From Atrina japonica (taxonomy: Eukaryota; Mollusca; Bivalvia; Pterioida; Pinnidae): 64,000 nucleotides of DNA. A program made the position numbers and the translations under genes. The stretch is taken from assembly GCA_030159075.1 (NCBI GenBank), contig BROG01000106.1:884001-948000 (forward strand), in the 5' to 3' direction. Below, in pieces: positions 23,041 to 36,385 of this stretch. The notes below the pieces were generated by a model. The model did not search any database. It worked only from the letters and a program-made list of their open reading frames with translations, and was not told the DNA's origin. Each line of letters starts with the position of its first letter. Position 1 is the first letter of the stretch.

Positions 23041-23984
23041 CTTGTAGTGATATAGTGTGAGTAGATGTAGTTTACGGGTATAGTTTGCTCGGTAAACTTT
23101 TCTCATCACCAATCGACAGTTTTTGGACTGACGTCATCATCTTAAACCTCACCCAGTTGAGTTTTATCATTCAATGCGGATAGGAAGACTTAGAGTGACA
23201 ATCAGGCCATCACATGTCCCGAAATTTGCATTGGATGCGCAGCAGGATGGATAAAATAGCCAAGACAGAACATTACCCTTATACATGACATCCTAAATCA
23301 ATTCAAATTAAACCGGAGCTTAGTTGTTACTCGTTCGACTTATCCAGGGGAAAGTTCTATGATCACACACGCGAACTTTCTCCTAATCCCAGCCTCAATG
23401 TTTAATATTTACCTTGAAATTTCTTTATATGTTTATTTACATATCAATATAGATTGGTTACATTTTATGTCTTTTTTTAACTTTAAATGTTTTTATAATA
23501 ATGTATACCCTCAAACTGAAACTAATGCAAGGAGGAAAGGATAAATTCCGCTTGTCATCACCTTTCACTATTATAAACGTGGTCAAGACTAACTTGTTGA
23601 ATACATCAACACGTTTGCTTGTTGTATGTTACTTGAACACCATGGACAACTGAATCGTTGTGTAGACATTCGGTTTCATATTAACACTTGAGAAATAATT
23701 GTGTTTGAATTCAACAACGAATTGGCAGACGTAGTTTCGTGATACGTGCAGGACAATCATTGAAATCAATTGGACATTTTTGTTTCATTCGTAAATCTGA
23801 AATGTAAATAAATTGACATAAGTACAAAATTACTAAAAACGTGATGTACAAAAGCATAAATTAGTCCCTGGCTTACTAAGGATACCACACCCTTCGCTTC
23901 CATAGAGAATCAAATACTGTATCGTAAATTATTATGTGTTATAAAAAGAATGTACAACCTTAGTTGACATAACACAGCTTTAAC

Positions 23985-24090
23985 ATCTGACACCAGTTTT
24001 ACCCGGGTTCGAGGTCCCCCACCATTAAAAACTGGCCACCATATATAACACTGAAACATTGTTGAATGTGGTGTAAACAACATTCAAAAT
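23985..24090 (+). mobile_element. SINE fragment
   Basis: Box-B-like CCGGGTTCGAGGTCC is followed by AAAACTGGCCACCAT and TTGTTGAATGTGGTGTAAAC, as in the intronic SINE at 33.8-34.0 kb. Confidence 0.6.
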
Positions 24091-24099
24091 TCAAAATTT

Positions 24100-25451
24100 T
24101 AAATTCGTATTTTGTCTCATCCTGAGCTGATAAAGCTGTTAGATAGCTGATATAGTTGTTATTATAATACTATTTTTGCAGTTAAAGAGCAACAGCAAAG
24201 ACAACTAAAAATCAGTGTATTTGTTCCATTTATATCGTACAATAAAGAATTGTAAACAAAATAATCGAAATATGATCCAGGGTGAAGAAATTATCACTTC
24301 TGTTCAAAAGCCTACCTGAACAAGAATTCAAAACAGCCGTTAACCGGAAGTAAGGTCATGAAGAGGGCCAGTGCTTACTGATAACAAATAAAGCTGATAC
24401 ATGCATGGGAGAATGCCGACTGAGATATCATATAAAACTTGCACTAATACTATCAAATAACAAGAATAATCATACGATAATTGTTAAAAATAGGAACATA
24501 TAAATTAATGTACAATGTATTTTACATACAGAAAATACGTGTTATCTTTCAATTATATTAACTTAAAAATAATTGTCAACAATATATCTAAATACTTTAC
24601 AAATTAGAAGACCAATCAAACTAATTTTTCTGAATTTAAAGACATGACATCACTTTTTTTCTTAAAAATAATCAGCAAATTTTAAACATTCAAAACAATA
24701 ACACGGAAGATTTATTTTCAAGTTTTATTTTCAAGTCTTAATTTCAATGTTCGGGAGAGGAGAAAGGGGTGATCAATTATTTTCAGTTATCATCACTATG
24801 AACTTTTTTAACATGTATAAATTTAAGTCCGTGTGAAAGTGAACACACGTAACATTTGTATCCTTGTGTAATACGACATATATATTAGTGTAGTCATAAT
24901 GCATATTCATTTAAAAAAAAAGAAATAATTGAAATAGTAATAGGACACTAACATGTCATTCACCCGGCAATTACCAGCTGAAAGGGGAATTATGTTTACT
25001 CATGTTTACAATATACATGATATTTGACAATCGAAATAATTAATTGTCATTCACAGTTTTATAGTACATGTATTGCAACAACATTAACATTTCCTTGATA
25101 TTTAGTGTCCGAAAGTTTAGTGACACGATCGCTGGTATAGCATCATGCCATAAGTTTATGTCAATTTCCCATTAATTTCTATATAAAAAATATTTATATT
25201 TCTTAATTTTTACCGATTTTATTTACAATACATACATATTGACCTCATGATATTTTTATTTAAACCTGGTTATTAATTAGGTAGTAACATGTATTTATCC
25301 TTGCTCTATAAATTTTGCAACATCATTTAAGTTCACAAAATAATGTGTAGTAAAGAAAATATATTGTATCTCAGAATTTTAGTATCACTCAATAATCAGT
25401 GATTAATAAAACAAATATACAGATAACGTCATAAAAGAATATATATATATA

Positions 25452-25548
<97 letters not shown>

Positions 25549-26650
25549 ACTCTTTAGCATGTGCATTCCGTAAAATCTAATAAAGCTAGCCTTGTACTTC
25601 ATTTTGACTATGTTATAATGGATATTACATTATTATTTTTTTCTGTATCTATATGCAACTTTAAATCGGGTTTCTTATGGTGAATACATTATATATTTGT
25701 GTGCATAATGCAATCAATTGATTCAACATTAATATAATTACCGATTGTGAATAATTCTTTATACCAGTCTGGGTATCTAGGAGATTTTCAGACATTTTAA
25801 GATATGATCTTGACTTTTAAAATAACACCTGTCCCACACACTATTGCAATCGTGATAGCTAATTATGTAAGATATAAGTATAAACTGAAGCCCCAAAAGA
25901 ACTGATCCCTATGTGTTAAGATATTCTCTCAAAATAGTTTAAAAAATAATAACTAACCTTAACTTTTTGAAATTTTCTGGCATCTTGCCTTCTTCTTCGT
26001 GAAGGATAATTGAATTATTTATCTAATGTTGCTTTCAACGAGATTATTCTCTATATGAGATGTCAATGCGCGATGCCCAATGAGGTGAATTCTTTGAAAA
26101 TATAAAGATACAATGTTGAGCACATACTAGATATATTATTAACATAATATCACAGTTATAATGATATATTATAATGATATATATGATATAGTGATCTATA
26201 CATCATAAAGGTATTTTTCCCATATTGGAAGACAGTTATCGACATAAATGAAAAAAAAAATTAAATAGTAACAGAAAAATGGAAAACTCTAAAAAGTCTA
26301 TATATCACATTTTGGTATAGAATATCTTATCTTATGTTAATTCATTATTAATGCAAGAAACCAATTGCTGTGTTTGGAATTGGTAGCCATAAAATAAATG
26401 TTGAAAGGGTTATACCTACAAGTCGAGATGTGTTTGTAAAATACTTTATTGCTTATGTTATACAGCTTATATAATAAAATTATATACAAAATATAATTGT
26501 ATTACAGAATGTATAAATCATTACAACTTCAGAGTAAAATTAGATGGGAGGTTGACCATATACAAATATAAATATATACACTTATATTCCTTTATATAGG
26601 GATTGTTCCTTCTCCAAACCCTACATATACAAAGTAAATGTCACCGTTAT
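24100..26650. other. Gene-poor AT-rich region
   Basis: Strongly AT-rich, dominated by one AT microsatellite; no open frame with credible composition on either strand. Confidence 0.6.
25439..25544. repeat. (AT)n microsatellite
   Basis: About 52 AT units with one interruption near 25455. Confidence 0.97.
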
Positions 26651-26654
26651 TTCG

Positions 26655-26765
26655 GTTGAGACTTAAAACCGAAGTCCCGTGTAACGGCAGGCGTAGCACG
26701 TAAAAGAATGTTCTATGCATTGGCGCCAGTCATTAGCAAAGGTAAAAAAAGACACGCCACCTATA
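26655..26765 (+). mobile_element. Truncated SINE of the same family as 62617-62899
   Basis: GAAGTCCCGTGTAACGGCAG then CGTAGCACGTAAAAGAATG follows the body of the full-length SINE (GGTCCCGTGTCACAGTAGG and onward). The tRNA head is missing. Confidence 0.6.
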
Positions 26766-26815
26766 GCTAGTGACATCTAAATCATGTAGAACAAAAAACG
26801 AACAAATACATATTC

Positions 26816-26818
26816 TTT

Positions 26819-26915
<97 letters not shown>
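26816..26915. repeat. (TTA)n(TA)n compound microsatellite
   Basis: A short TTA run continues directly into about 40 TA units. Confidence 0.97.
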
Positions 26916-26917
<2 letters not shown>

Positions 26918-27138
26918 TTGAACGATGAAATTGGTTTTGTATTAAACGAATTCGTGCGGTACCCTAATCAAATAAATTTTATGCCCTACGATACGTTTTA
27001 TCAATTTCATATACTTTAAGGGATTGAATTTCAGTTAAGATACCAACACTTTCCAATGATCTAAAAATTTAACTAGACATCTATTTCCAATGCAACGTAT
27101 TCATATTAGTCAAAATTGAAATGATTATAGTAAATCAT

Positions 27139-27415
27139 ATATTCTGGTTAGTATTAGATATGAAAATACAGTTATGCGTATATAGCGAATCATAAATCCA
27201 TGTCACCAATATGAGCACGTGGTCGTCAAAGTTTAAGTTTTTGACTCTTGTTAGCTTTAGATATGTAAATATATATAGTGAATCATAAATCCTTGTCATT
27301 AATATGAGCAAGTGGTCACCAGAGTTAAAGTATAGATTCTGGTCAGCACGAAATATGTAAATATTTATAGAAATTTGTCTACGGTCTGAGGAAGTGGTCA
27401 TTAAAAAAATATAAA
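27139..27415 (+). repeat. Minisatellite, about 95-105 bp, two and a half units
   Basis: GAATCATAAATCC(A/T)TGTCA with AATATGAGCA-GTGGTC recurs at 27185 and 27280, with a decayed third unit at about 27345-27410. Confidence 0.65.
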
Positions 27416-27860
27416 CTTCAGTATATGTCCTCTATATGATTACCTAGGTCACCATAGTTTAAGTAGATGGTAAATTTCAGAATTCAACAAATATATTGAA
27501 AGAAAAATAACTAAAAAATATTTATGTAAATTTAAAGGGATAGCTAACAGGTTATCATTTATTACGATTCAAATCTTAGGTTTATTAAAAAAATAAAACG
27601 AAATCAATTCAACTTTACTCTTTAGAGATTGAAAATTTTCCATGACGCGTGGTATTTTCTGGAGATCACGTGACACACCAATGACGCATAGGATTATTCT
27701 TATGATGTCATTAGTGGTGTGTACATTTTCCCAGCACAATGTAGATATTGCTCATGCGCAGTTTTTAATACGAAAAAGTACTTTCTTGGAATTGTTGTCA
27801 TGTTTATGTTGAATAATAAGTATGTAACACATTATATATCAGTTGCTCATCATCATTTAA

Positions 27861-27984
<124 letters not shown>

Positions 27985-28559
27985 TGTATGGGGATGTCAT
28001 TGTGCAATAAATTAGATAGTATTTTTATCTAAATTTAGTACACGAGATTACGATGAGTGGTTCTTGTACATAATCTGACATAGTGATATCTAAAAAGGAC
28101 GGGAAATCATGTAAACTCTATACATGTTAGGCATGTTTCTCATTTATATATATGCACGATAAGTCTTATTTACGTTGCTTTGAAATAAATGAAACAGTAT
28201 ATTTATAATTAATTTATGTTTTTTCGTCTCGGTTACAGAATGCAATACAAATGCAGAGGTACCGTACAAGCCCGGTCCAAGTGGCATGGATATCTCTTCA
28301 ACTGTGACCAAATCACTTGGAGCCTCCTAGTAAACAACCAAGCCGTCGATGTCTGGTACCTTTTCTAGATCGGCGATTTCTGTATCATCACACTATGAGA
28401 GAACACATGCACAGAGGTGCAGGATTCTTACACCTCTCTACATTCATACAATGAAAAGAATCATGGATCGGGAATAACCATTGCGAGGTATTTATGAAAT
28501 AAACACCCGTCTCATCCTTCAGAGATAACAGGAATGACCCTTTTCATAAGTATACATTG

Positions 28560-29890
28560 TGCCCTTAACAAATGACTTATGGATGCGGCAGACATCAGCA
28601 CGCATTCCGTTTCAACCTTCCATTCGGACTCATCCTGATTCACACGGATAATAGATTACCGTTATTTTATCCCTTGTACAGTCCAATTCATATTTCTTCG
28701 AACGATTTATCATCACGTTCCTGTTTCCGTCAGCATAACTATGCTCCAATATACCACCTAAACTGCTTGGTGGATCCCGTCATCCACACCATCGTCCAGT
28801 AGATGGTACAATTCATGATGGAGGTAACTCAGACGGGCGTACAGCCGGCTCAAGAAATATTTCAAATGCAATGCTGTATTTGATAAATAAGATGACGTGA
28901 TACCAAACCATTTGTGGGCATAGATTTTGATGTTGCTAAAGACAAAAGTTACTTTCCATTCGTCTATGCTGGATTATCCCTCACAACCACCGCCCTATGA
29001 CTTTTAGACCTCTGGTAACAATAATGACAAAATATCAGCCGTGTTTCGTCCATTATTTGAATAGGTTTGGAGTCACAAACATCAAGAATAACCCAACTAA
29101 AACGTGCCAAGAATTGTACAGTTTGATGCCAATGCCCATCACCTGTACTTTTATTGGTATCTGGCTGCTACCCTCCCCACAGTGCTATATAAAATAGAAA
29201 TATTAAAGCGATGGTAGCAATCTCATTCGGAATGATAGACGTATTATAATACATCAGTGTGATCGATCAATACCACAATACCAAAGTGACCCCATACGAT
29301 TTATCTCAGGAAATGTCCAACATTTTTCGTACTTCAGGGGTATAAGAGCATATATTATCAACCCAACTGGGGCGCCTTCTGGAAGGAGGGATTAGGGCAA
29401 AAATATTACTGGCCTACAAAGTCACCAAAATATATCAAAATGTGGATGTGCTACATCCAGCAACTTGTCAGAGACGTCGTACCGGAGACGTTGACCCGTC
29501 CAAAGCCATTATTGCTGACACTAGAAAAATAGAGGGCATAGAGGTTTTCGGTTCTACCATAGTAGAAAGGAAAAAAGGCTAGTTATGCTATTGACTTGCT
29601 ATCCCCTTTCATCTAACAGTACGCAAAATTGCACATACTGGAATTTTACTTCGACTCTTGGGTTTTCGAGTGCTGTTAAATTGATACCAATTCTGCATAC
29701 ACCTCAAGTCCAGATTTCCTTTCTGTTACCAAACCAGAAATGAAAGCAGAATGCATCCATGGACTTAATGACTATTGTCGACACGAATTAGAAATCGACG
29801 TGAATGGCAACATGGACATCACAGGCCTTTGTTCCAAAACATACACCGTAGTAAAAAAAATTAGCATTTTCTATGCAATTACCAGTACCC
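28560..29890 (+). pseudogene. Broken family-B DNA polymerase remnant (Maverick/Polinton-like or virus-derived)
   Basis: Several polymerase blocks appear in order on the plus strand but in shifting frames with stops. In frame with 28572: an N-terminal block (LPFGLIL, 28620) and, after stops, LEGGIRAKILL (29379). Then the motif B region GDVDPSKAIIADTRKIEG at about 29484, where the canonical NSxYG reads IEVFG. After a frame change comes DTNSAY at 29683 in place of the catalytic DTDS. Then ITGLCSKTY at about 29820, a block typical of polymerases of large protein-primed mobile elements and related DNA viruses. Loss of the second catalytic aspartate, the shifts and the stops mean it cannot be functional. 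No capsid, integrase or terminal repeats were recognised nearby, so the source element is not fixed. Confidence 0.6.
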
Positions 29891-29899
29891 AGATCTTTA

Positions 29900-31764
29900 A
29901 CAGGGGCTAAACCATCTCAAACTTGGAATCAATTACGGCCTGTGTTAATTCGACATACAATATAACGATTAATTTTCATGATAGGTCAGAATGAAAATAC
30001 AATCAGAAAAATATTTTGAATTTCATTTGAATTAAGATGTAGGTCAGAAAGCAAATTACATTCCATCAACGAATTCACACTTAATCTATGAATATAAATC
30101 GCCGGTAAAATCCAGGTGAATCTGAGTCCTTCCAGGTACAATTAATTAAATGTCGTGTTCTTCGGTAAGAAATCTTACAACATGTGTCATGGCTTCATAG
30201 TCAAAATGCTTACAGTGCAGTTAAATAAACTTAAGTAAAGAACAAGTAAATATAACTTCTATAAATTCCCCCGTTGGCTCCGCTGTTGGTGTGGTAAGAT
30301 GCTTTCTGTGGGATAAATCCAGAGGAACAGCGGAAAACATGTGTTCGACCCGACGACTGCCATGCCAAGTCCGAAACGGGGTCGTATGCGTTACTCAGAC
30401 ACTCTTACAGTGCTGGTTATGAACTATTTGTCGCTAACATTTATTACTTTACTGGAGACGAGTTTCATTTCTTTTAATTTGTCTACTATCGGTATTTACG
30501 TGTTACGTATATAAGAGGTATCATTATTTAAATATATCAATGTTTAAATAAAGTCAATTACTATCAACTAAAACCAAAATATGTTATGTAATTTGGCAAA
30601 ATGCCTCATTAATGCAGAAAACTTTAAAATTAAAATCTCTACAATAAAGTTTCTACAGCGAACTTTAATTTTTTCCCCAATATTTACTTCCAATCGCTTT
30701 ATTTCTATAGGTTTATACGATAAGTATATATTGTATTCTCTTGTGTTATAAATAGAAAAGTGTGTATTGTGTATACATCCGTTTTTTCCATACAAGGCGT
30801 AACGTGATATATCTTGCCTTCATAGGGATACATGCAGTGCATTTCTAACTTTCATATAGGGGAAACGCATTTTATGGGTAAAAGTTAGTATCAATAGAAT
30901 CTGCTTTTTCTTGACCTCGGGTTTAACGACAATATTAGATACAATGTTTTGCTTTACTGTTAATGCCGAACCACGAAGTCTTAGAAGAAGTCACCATTTT
31001 TTCGTAGGAAGTCCCCAACGAATTTTTGTGGGAGCTTTCAATTGAATAGTCTTGTTTTTACGTTTGTCATCATTATTATTACAGATAAATGTCTAAAATA
31101 TTTACAAAAATTGTTAACTGAATCTTATAATCACGCTGTAACCTCTTCTGAAACAATTTTCTTGCCCCTTGTTTTCAGATTGTAAAGCGGATCACGGACG
31201 AGACGTTCCACAGTATTTCAAAATGGTAGGAGAAAATAGCGACTTTTGATAAGGCTGCGTGGTTAATACCCAGTAAGAATAAGAAGCTTATGAACAACAA
31301 AATTAATTTGTCTTGAGAATATTTTAGTGCAATCGTAAAAATTAACGTACTTTTTCTCTCATTAAGGTAGCGCATGGAAATGAGAGTAAAGATAGGTAGT
31401 TTTACCACATATAGGCAACCGGACTATGCCAACATTACCCGAAAATTCTGTTGACTACAGCTGCATTGCTTCGTATGGGGAGTTATCATCCTTGAAAAAT
31501 GAATCAGCACTTTGAAACTGTATATTCTTACCAGTTTTAAAAGTTGTAATGTATTCAGTGCATTCCAAGTGTAAAAATTGCTTTATCAAAATTATGACTC
31601 TAGTTTAATTTTCCTGGTAATATGATTAATACCATGATAGACGTTATAACAAATACATTAATAGAAAAGACACACACTGAATACCTTTTCAGAATGCCTT
31701 AGGTTTAGTGAATCATATTGTTTCGAAATTGCAGTAATGAGTCGAAATCTGTACAGTTACTTAA
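29900..31764. other. Gene-poor region
   Basis: Only a possible SINE-like island at 30.3-30.4 kb. No coding sequence recognised. Confidence 0.5.
30265..30420 (+). mobile_element. Possible SINE-like insert
   Basis: A GC-richer island in AT-rich surroundings with TGGTGTGGTAAGATG (box A-like) and GTGTTCGACCCGAC (box B-like) about 55 bases apart. No second copy was found in the window. Confidence 0.3.
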
Positions 31765-32010
31765 CGAATATAAAAATCACAGATACCAAGTATAAACCCT
31801 AAAGATGTCCAGGATACATATACAAAACTGGTGAATATTGGACAAACGTGGACCTCCTGAAATCCTGTGGTGGAATCAGGTGTCATGAAGGAGTTCCTTG
31901 TCATCCCTTGTTGACCGGTCACATCCGCCTGGAGTCCACAGTCAAATTCAAATGAAATAAATGAGGAACAAATCCCTATCACGACTGGTACAGACGACTC
32001 AACTCAATAA
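31765..32010 (-). mobile_element. Penelope-like 3' tail fragment
   Basis: Tail only: the boxes GACTGTGGACTCC, GACCGGTCAAC and ACACCTGATTCCACC occur in order on the minus strand, ending TTGGTATCTGTGATTTTTAT. No coding sequence is attached. Confidence 0.65.
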
Positions 32011-32193
32011 CATAAGAATTTGATTGAAAGTTGTTTTAGTATGTGGGTAGATTTAGATTGGGTTTGCTTTGGGGTTGTTTGAAATAGTTAGGGTGTTTGT
32101 TTTTGGTAAGTCGTGTCGTCAAATATTTTGTGCTGATTCATCGTATTAAGATGGGTTACAGCTTCATGTATGATGAGCTAAATCCATAATAAA

Positions 32194-32963
<770 letters not shown>

Positions 32964-34200
32964 TCAGTCTGCTTTTATGAGGTGACCAGCGAAAGACGGG
33001 AAATTATTTCCGTATATGTAGTTTCCATTTGATGAATAATGCCGAATCCAAACATCAGAGCCGGCTGTCATATGTACATTGGCAACACATGTACCCATCG
33101 CTGTGTACGTTTCGGAACCACGTGCTCTACAAAGGATTTGTGCGTTTTTTACCATCTCAATCTCTATATAATGTCCGGAATACGACATGATGGTGGCTAC
33201 AAAGTGGTACGTGCCACTTACTGGTGCCTGGAAACGACCGACATTGGGATTGTAGGCGTTCCCAGTATTTAGTATTACGTTGTTAAAGACAATATTTTCA
33301 TACGATGCCACAGGTGTGATTGAACTGGAAATAGTCGCAGAAAAAGCAATGACTGGATCGTGTGAGTTTCCTAAAATGATAAATAATGAAATAAGCAAAC
33401 ATTGCATTTCTATAACATACAATTTATGTTTTAAACAGGTGCGTAAAATAATAAAGCAAGACCTATAGTCGTACAATTTTACAAGACAATATTTTATACA
33501 AATTGTCTGAAGACCTAAACGCTTTTAACACACTTTGTAAAACTTAACTCCCTAACGCTAGAGATCCTTAGTTTAACCGAGGGTTTACGCTACAATCAAC
33601 AATGATATTAGCTTTACAATGGTATAATTTCAAACCCGATGAAACCTTTGTCTTTTCACAAATAACATGCAAATGTCCCTGATCGAATCAAATTACGCGA
33701 CAATGAATATTTAACAAGCTAACTAGTCCACAAAATAAGAAAGAATGGCGCGAAAATCTGACGCAAAATCCCGAACGGACCTCTATGACGGAGTGGTTAG
33801 AGAGTTGTACTTTAAACCATGGAGGTTATCTTTTCTTGTCAACGCAAGTTCGAGCGCCGCTGGAACCTAAGCTTATTTTGAGGGAATGTTTGCCAGTTAA
33901 CTTGCAGAAGGATGGCGGTACATTGTAATCGGGTTCTCTAGCATTAAACTGGCCACCACCAGATGACTGAAAATTGTTGAGCGTGGTGTAACACACCATG
34001 CCCCCCCGCATGCTAAACATTAACACTGAATAAATAAACAAACCCTCTCGCTTATACACTGCTGAGTCTTTGCATTCTTCTATACTTTTAGTCAAATTCC
34101 GAACACTGGATTCAAGCTCTTGGACTCTCTCTTCTAAGGAACTGGATTTACACAAACAAAATAATTTGAACACGAAGAAGATAAATACCGATTGCTTCAT
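32964..34200 (-). CDS. Secreted C1q-domain protein (gene A1)
   Basis: Two exons: 34044-34200 (ATG at 34200) and 32964-33370, joined in phase 1 to give 187 residues. Residues 1 to about 20 form a signal peptide (KQSVFIFFVFKLFCL), followed by a short coiled coil (LEERVQELESSVRNLTKSI) with no collagen repeat. Exon 2 is a whole C1q domain from PVIAFSATI to FAGHLIKAD, including NTGNAYNP, GRFQAPVSGTYHF and MGTCVANV. C1q-domain proteins of bivalves are soluble haemolymph lectin-like recognition molecules that assemble through the jelly-roll domain; the ligand is unknown here. The gene is divergent from its plus-strand neighbour, 603 bp between start codons, and resembles the minus-strand gene at 55592-57913. 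Its intron carries a SINE (33775-34008). Confidence 0.93.
33775..34008 (+). mobile_element. SINE inside the intron of C1q gene A1
   Basis: The head resembles a tRNA (GGAGTGGTTAGAGAGTTGTA for box A; AGTTCGAGCGCC for box B). The 3' part (TTAAACTGGCCACCACCAGA, TTGTTGAGCGTGGTGTAACA) is shared with copies at 23985-24090 and 19380-19455, and inverted at 35068-35112. It sits antisense to the host gene. Confidence 0.65.
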
Positions 34201-34492
34201 GATCCGGTTTCAATGTTGACCACAATTCAACTAAATACGTAAATGAGTCTTATCAGATAAACCTATGTGTCTACTCTTACATGAAATACGAAACCGAGAC
34301 AAATATACTTGAAATAACAATGTATTTTGCTTGGCTTAAATGTTGAAGCATAGATATTTAGCGTATTAATTCATTGAAATTCTCTTTATTTTGTATTTTA
34401 AATGTATTTTAGTTTTCATTCGGTTTAGGTTGATCTCAATGGTTGTGTTTTGCTCATTTTAATCGATTTTCCTGTAATTTAGCCCTCTCGAA

Positions 34493-34603
34493 CAGCAGCA
34501 ACAACAACGACAGAAACAACAACTACCACAACCACAACGACAGCAGCAACAACAACAATCATAACGACAACAGCAGCAGCAGCAACAACAACAACAAAAA
34601 CAA

Positions 34604-34688
<85 letters not shown>
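34493..34688. repeat. (CAA/CAG)n then (AT)n between the divergent C1q genes A1 and B1
   Basis: Imperfect CAA/CAG triplets (34493-34600) run into 41 AT units (34607-34688), ending 115 bp upstream of the B1 start codon. Confidence 0.95.
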
Positions 34689-34690
<2 letters not shown>

Positions 34691-34803
34691 ATATCATAAT
34701 AAGAATTCATATTCAAATATATTTCATTTGGTTCCAGACGACAGAGGTGAAAGGTCACTGATTACGTAGGTAGATAAGTAGACAGTAACTACAACAGACA
34801 AAC

Positions 34804-36045
34804 ATGAAAGTTTTAGGTTTCTTCACCGTCTTTATTTCTTGTTGTATAATTGCATATACAGACAAAACAGATCTATTACAATATATCAACGTCCTCACTG
34901 ATCTAAACAGCGTTCTGGAAAAAGAGCTCGACGCCCAGGAAAAAACATTTGCTGGCATTTTAAAGGCGGATGCTGCTGCTAGTAAAACCAGAAGACAGGG
35001 TATGTTATTCTTGAAACTTTGTAATGTCTTTAACTAATGTAGTAATCATTTTAGAATTTGAAATTGAAATTGTGTTTTACGCCGCACTCAACAATTTTTC
35101 AGTTATATGTTTTATTTATAATAACAATTTGATTGTACTTGAATTATATCTAATTTTTAACATGTACCTTTACACAAAGTTCTTGGCTCTAAAAATGACA
35201 CCTCGTACACTGTTTGCTTCCAGGTTTTAGATATTTGAATTAACAATAATGAACATTAAGGACTCATTTGTTTTCTTGTTTGATAATTGTTTATGCCCGG
35301 TCAAGATTGTGTCACTTGCATAGAGATGTCACCAGTAAACGGTAAAGTTCCGCAAATTTTGACCTATACCGTGGACTTATACCTATAAATGAAGGTTTCC
35401 TAAATTATAAAGCCCAATCGTGGCAACAGTCACGTGTTTAAGTATCATTTAAAGGGATCACCACCTTCACTTTAATGACAAGCGCATGGGGAAGGAATAA
35501 TCGTACGTGTGTTGAATCGAATCCAAGATCTTTCATTTCGGAGTACAACGTTTTTTTTTTTTTTCACCGGAACCACCACCAGTGGTCTTTATAACAATGC
35601 AAAGTATATTGTATATAATTACAAATATCTCATTTCAGAGTGCCTTACTGGAGATAGACCGGCGATAGTTTTCGATGCCAGATTGAGTACGGAGGTCACT
35701 CCCCTGGGAAATAACCAGATAATCGTATACGATAATCTTATTACCAACACAGGAAATGCTTATGACCAGTTCACTGGTATATTTCGGGCTCCACAATATG
35801 GCGTTTACCAATTTATTGCCACAATGTGGTCAATAGATTCTCATTACATTGATTTTGAAATGGTAAAAAACGGACAGAATATTTGCAAAGGTAGCACTAC
35901 TACAGTTAATGAAACCATGGGTATATGTACAGCTGTAGTTCAACTACAAGTCGGAGATCATGTTTGGATGAGGCACGCTGGCACTGGTGGTGACTATGCA
36001 CATGGATTGAGTTATCCTGTATTCGCCGGTCATGTTATATCTTAA
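34804..36045 (+). CDS. Secreted C1q-domain protein (gene B1)
   Basis: Exons 34804-34999 and 35639-36045, phase 1, giving 200 residues. A signal peptide (MKVLGFFTVFISCCIIAYT) is followed by a leucine-rich coiled coil (LLQYINVLTDLNSVLEKEL) and a basic linker (KTRRQ). Exon 2 begins at ECLTGDRPAIVFDA and holds a complete C1q domain ending PVFAGHVIS, with GNAYDQFTGIFRAP, YQFIATMWS and MGICTAVV. A likely polyadenylation signal AATAAA lies at 36076-36081. It is head-to-head with the gene at 32964-34200; an (AT)n tract and CAA/CAG repeats occupy the shared upstream region. Closest relative in the window is the plus-strand gene at 58611-59746. The exon 2 open frame extends upstream into the intron through a poly-T tract; this extension is not coding. 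Confidence 0.93.
35068..35112 (-). mobile_element. SINE 3' scrap in the intron of C1q gene B1
   Basis: GTTTTACGCCGCACTCAACA followed by ATTTTTCAGTTATATG is the inverse of the 3' SINE body found at 33.97-34.0 kb. Confidence 0.5.
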
Positions 36046-36227
36046 TTATCATTCATAATGGCATTGATACTCTGAAATAAAGTATAATTAACGATGACGA
36101 TTTGTTATATTAAAATATTTGACAGTAATATATTTCTGTTATTTTCAAAACAAATAAGTACAGAGACGTATTTGCTCTTTACTGAATTTACGACTGATTT
36201 GGCATTCAGTATTGACTTGTGAAATAT

Positions 36228-36385
36228 TACTATAATACCAAAGTTATAATTTTGCTAAAAAACAAACAATAAAAACAAAAACAAAAACAACCCCCATCCC
36301 CCCAAAAAAAATAATAAAGTTAGAACAAATGGTCAAGACGATAATTTCTGTTAACAAGACTTCAATAAGGTTGAAGATGAAAAAA
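36228..36385 (+). repeat. Unclassified dispersed repeat, copy 5 (interrupted)
   Basis: TAATACCAAAGTTATAATTT is separated from CAAGACGATAATTTCTGTTA by an A/C-rich stretch (36260-36330). It lies downstream of C1q gene B1. Confidence 0.5.

Noticed and set aside
35509..35638. Upstream extension of the B1 exon 2 frame
   Set aside because: Runs through a poly-T tract and a valid acceptor at 35637-35638 that gives the same phase-1 join as in all other C1q genes here.
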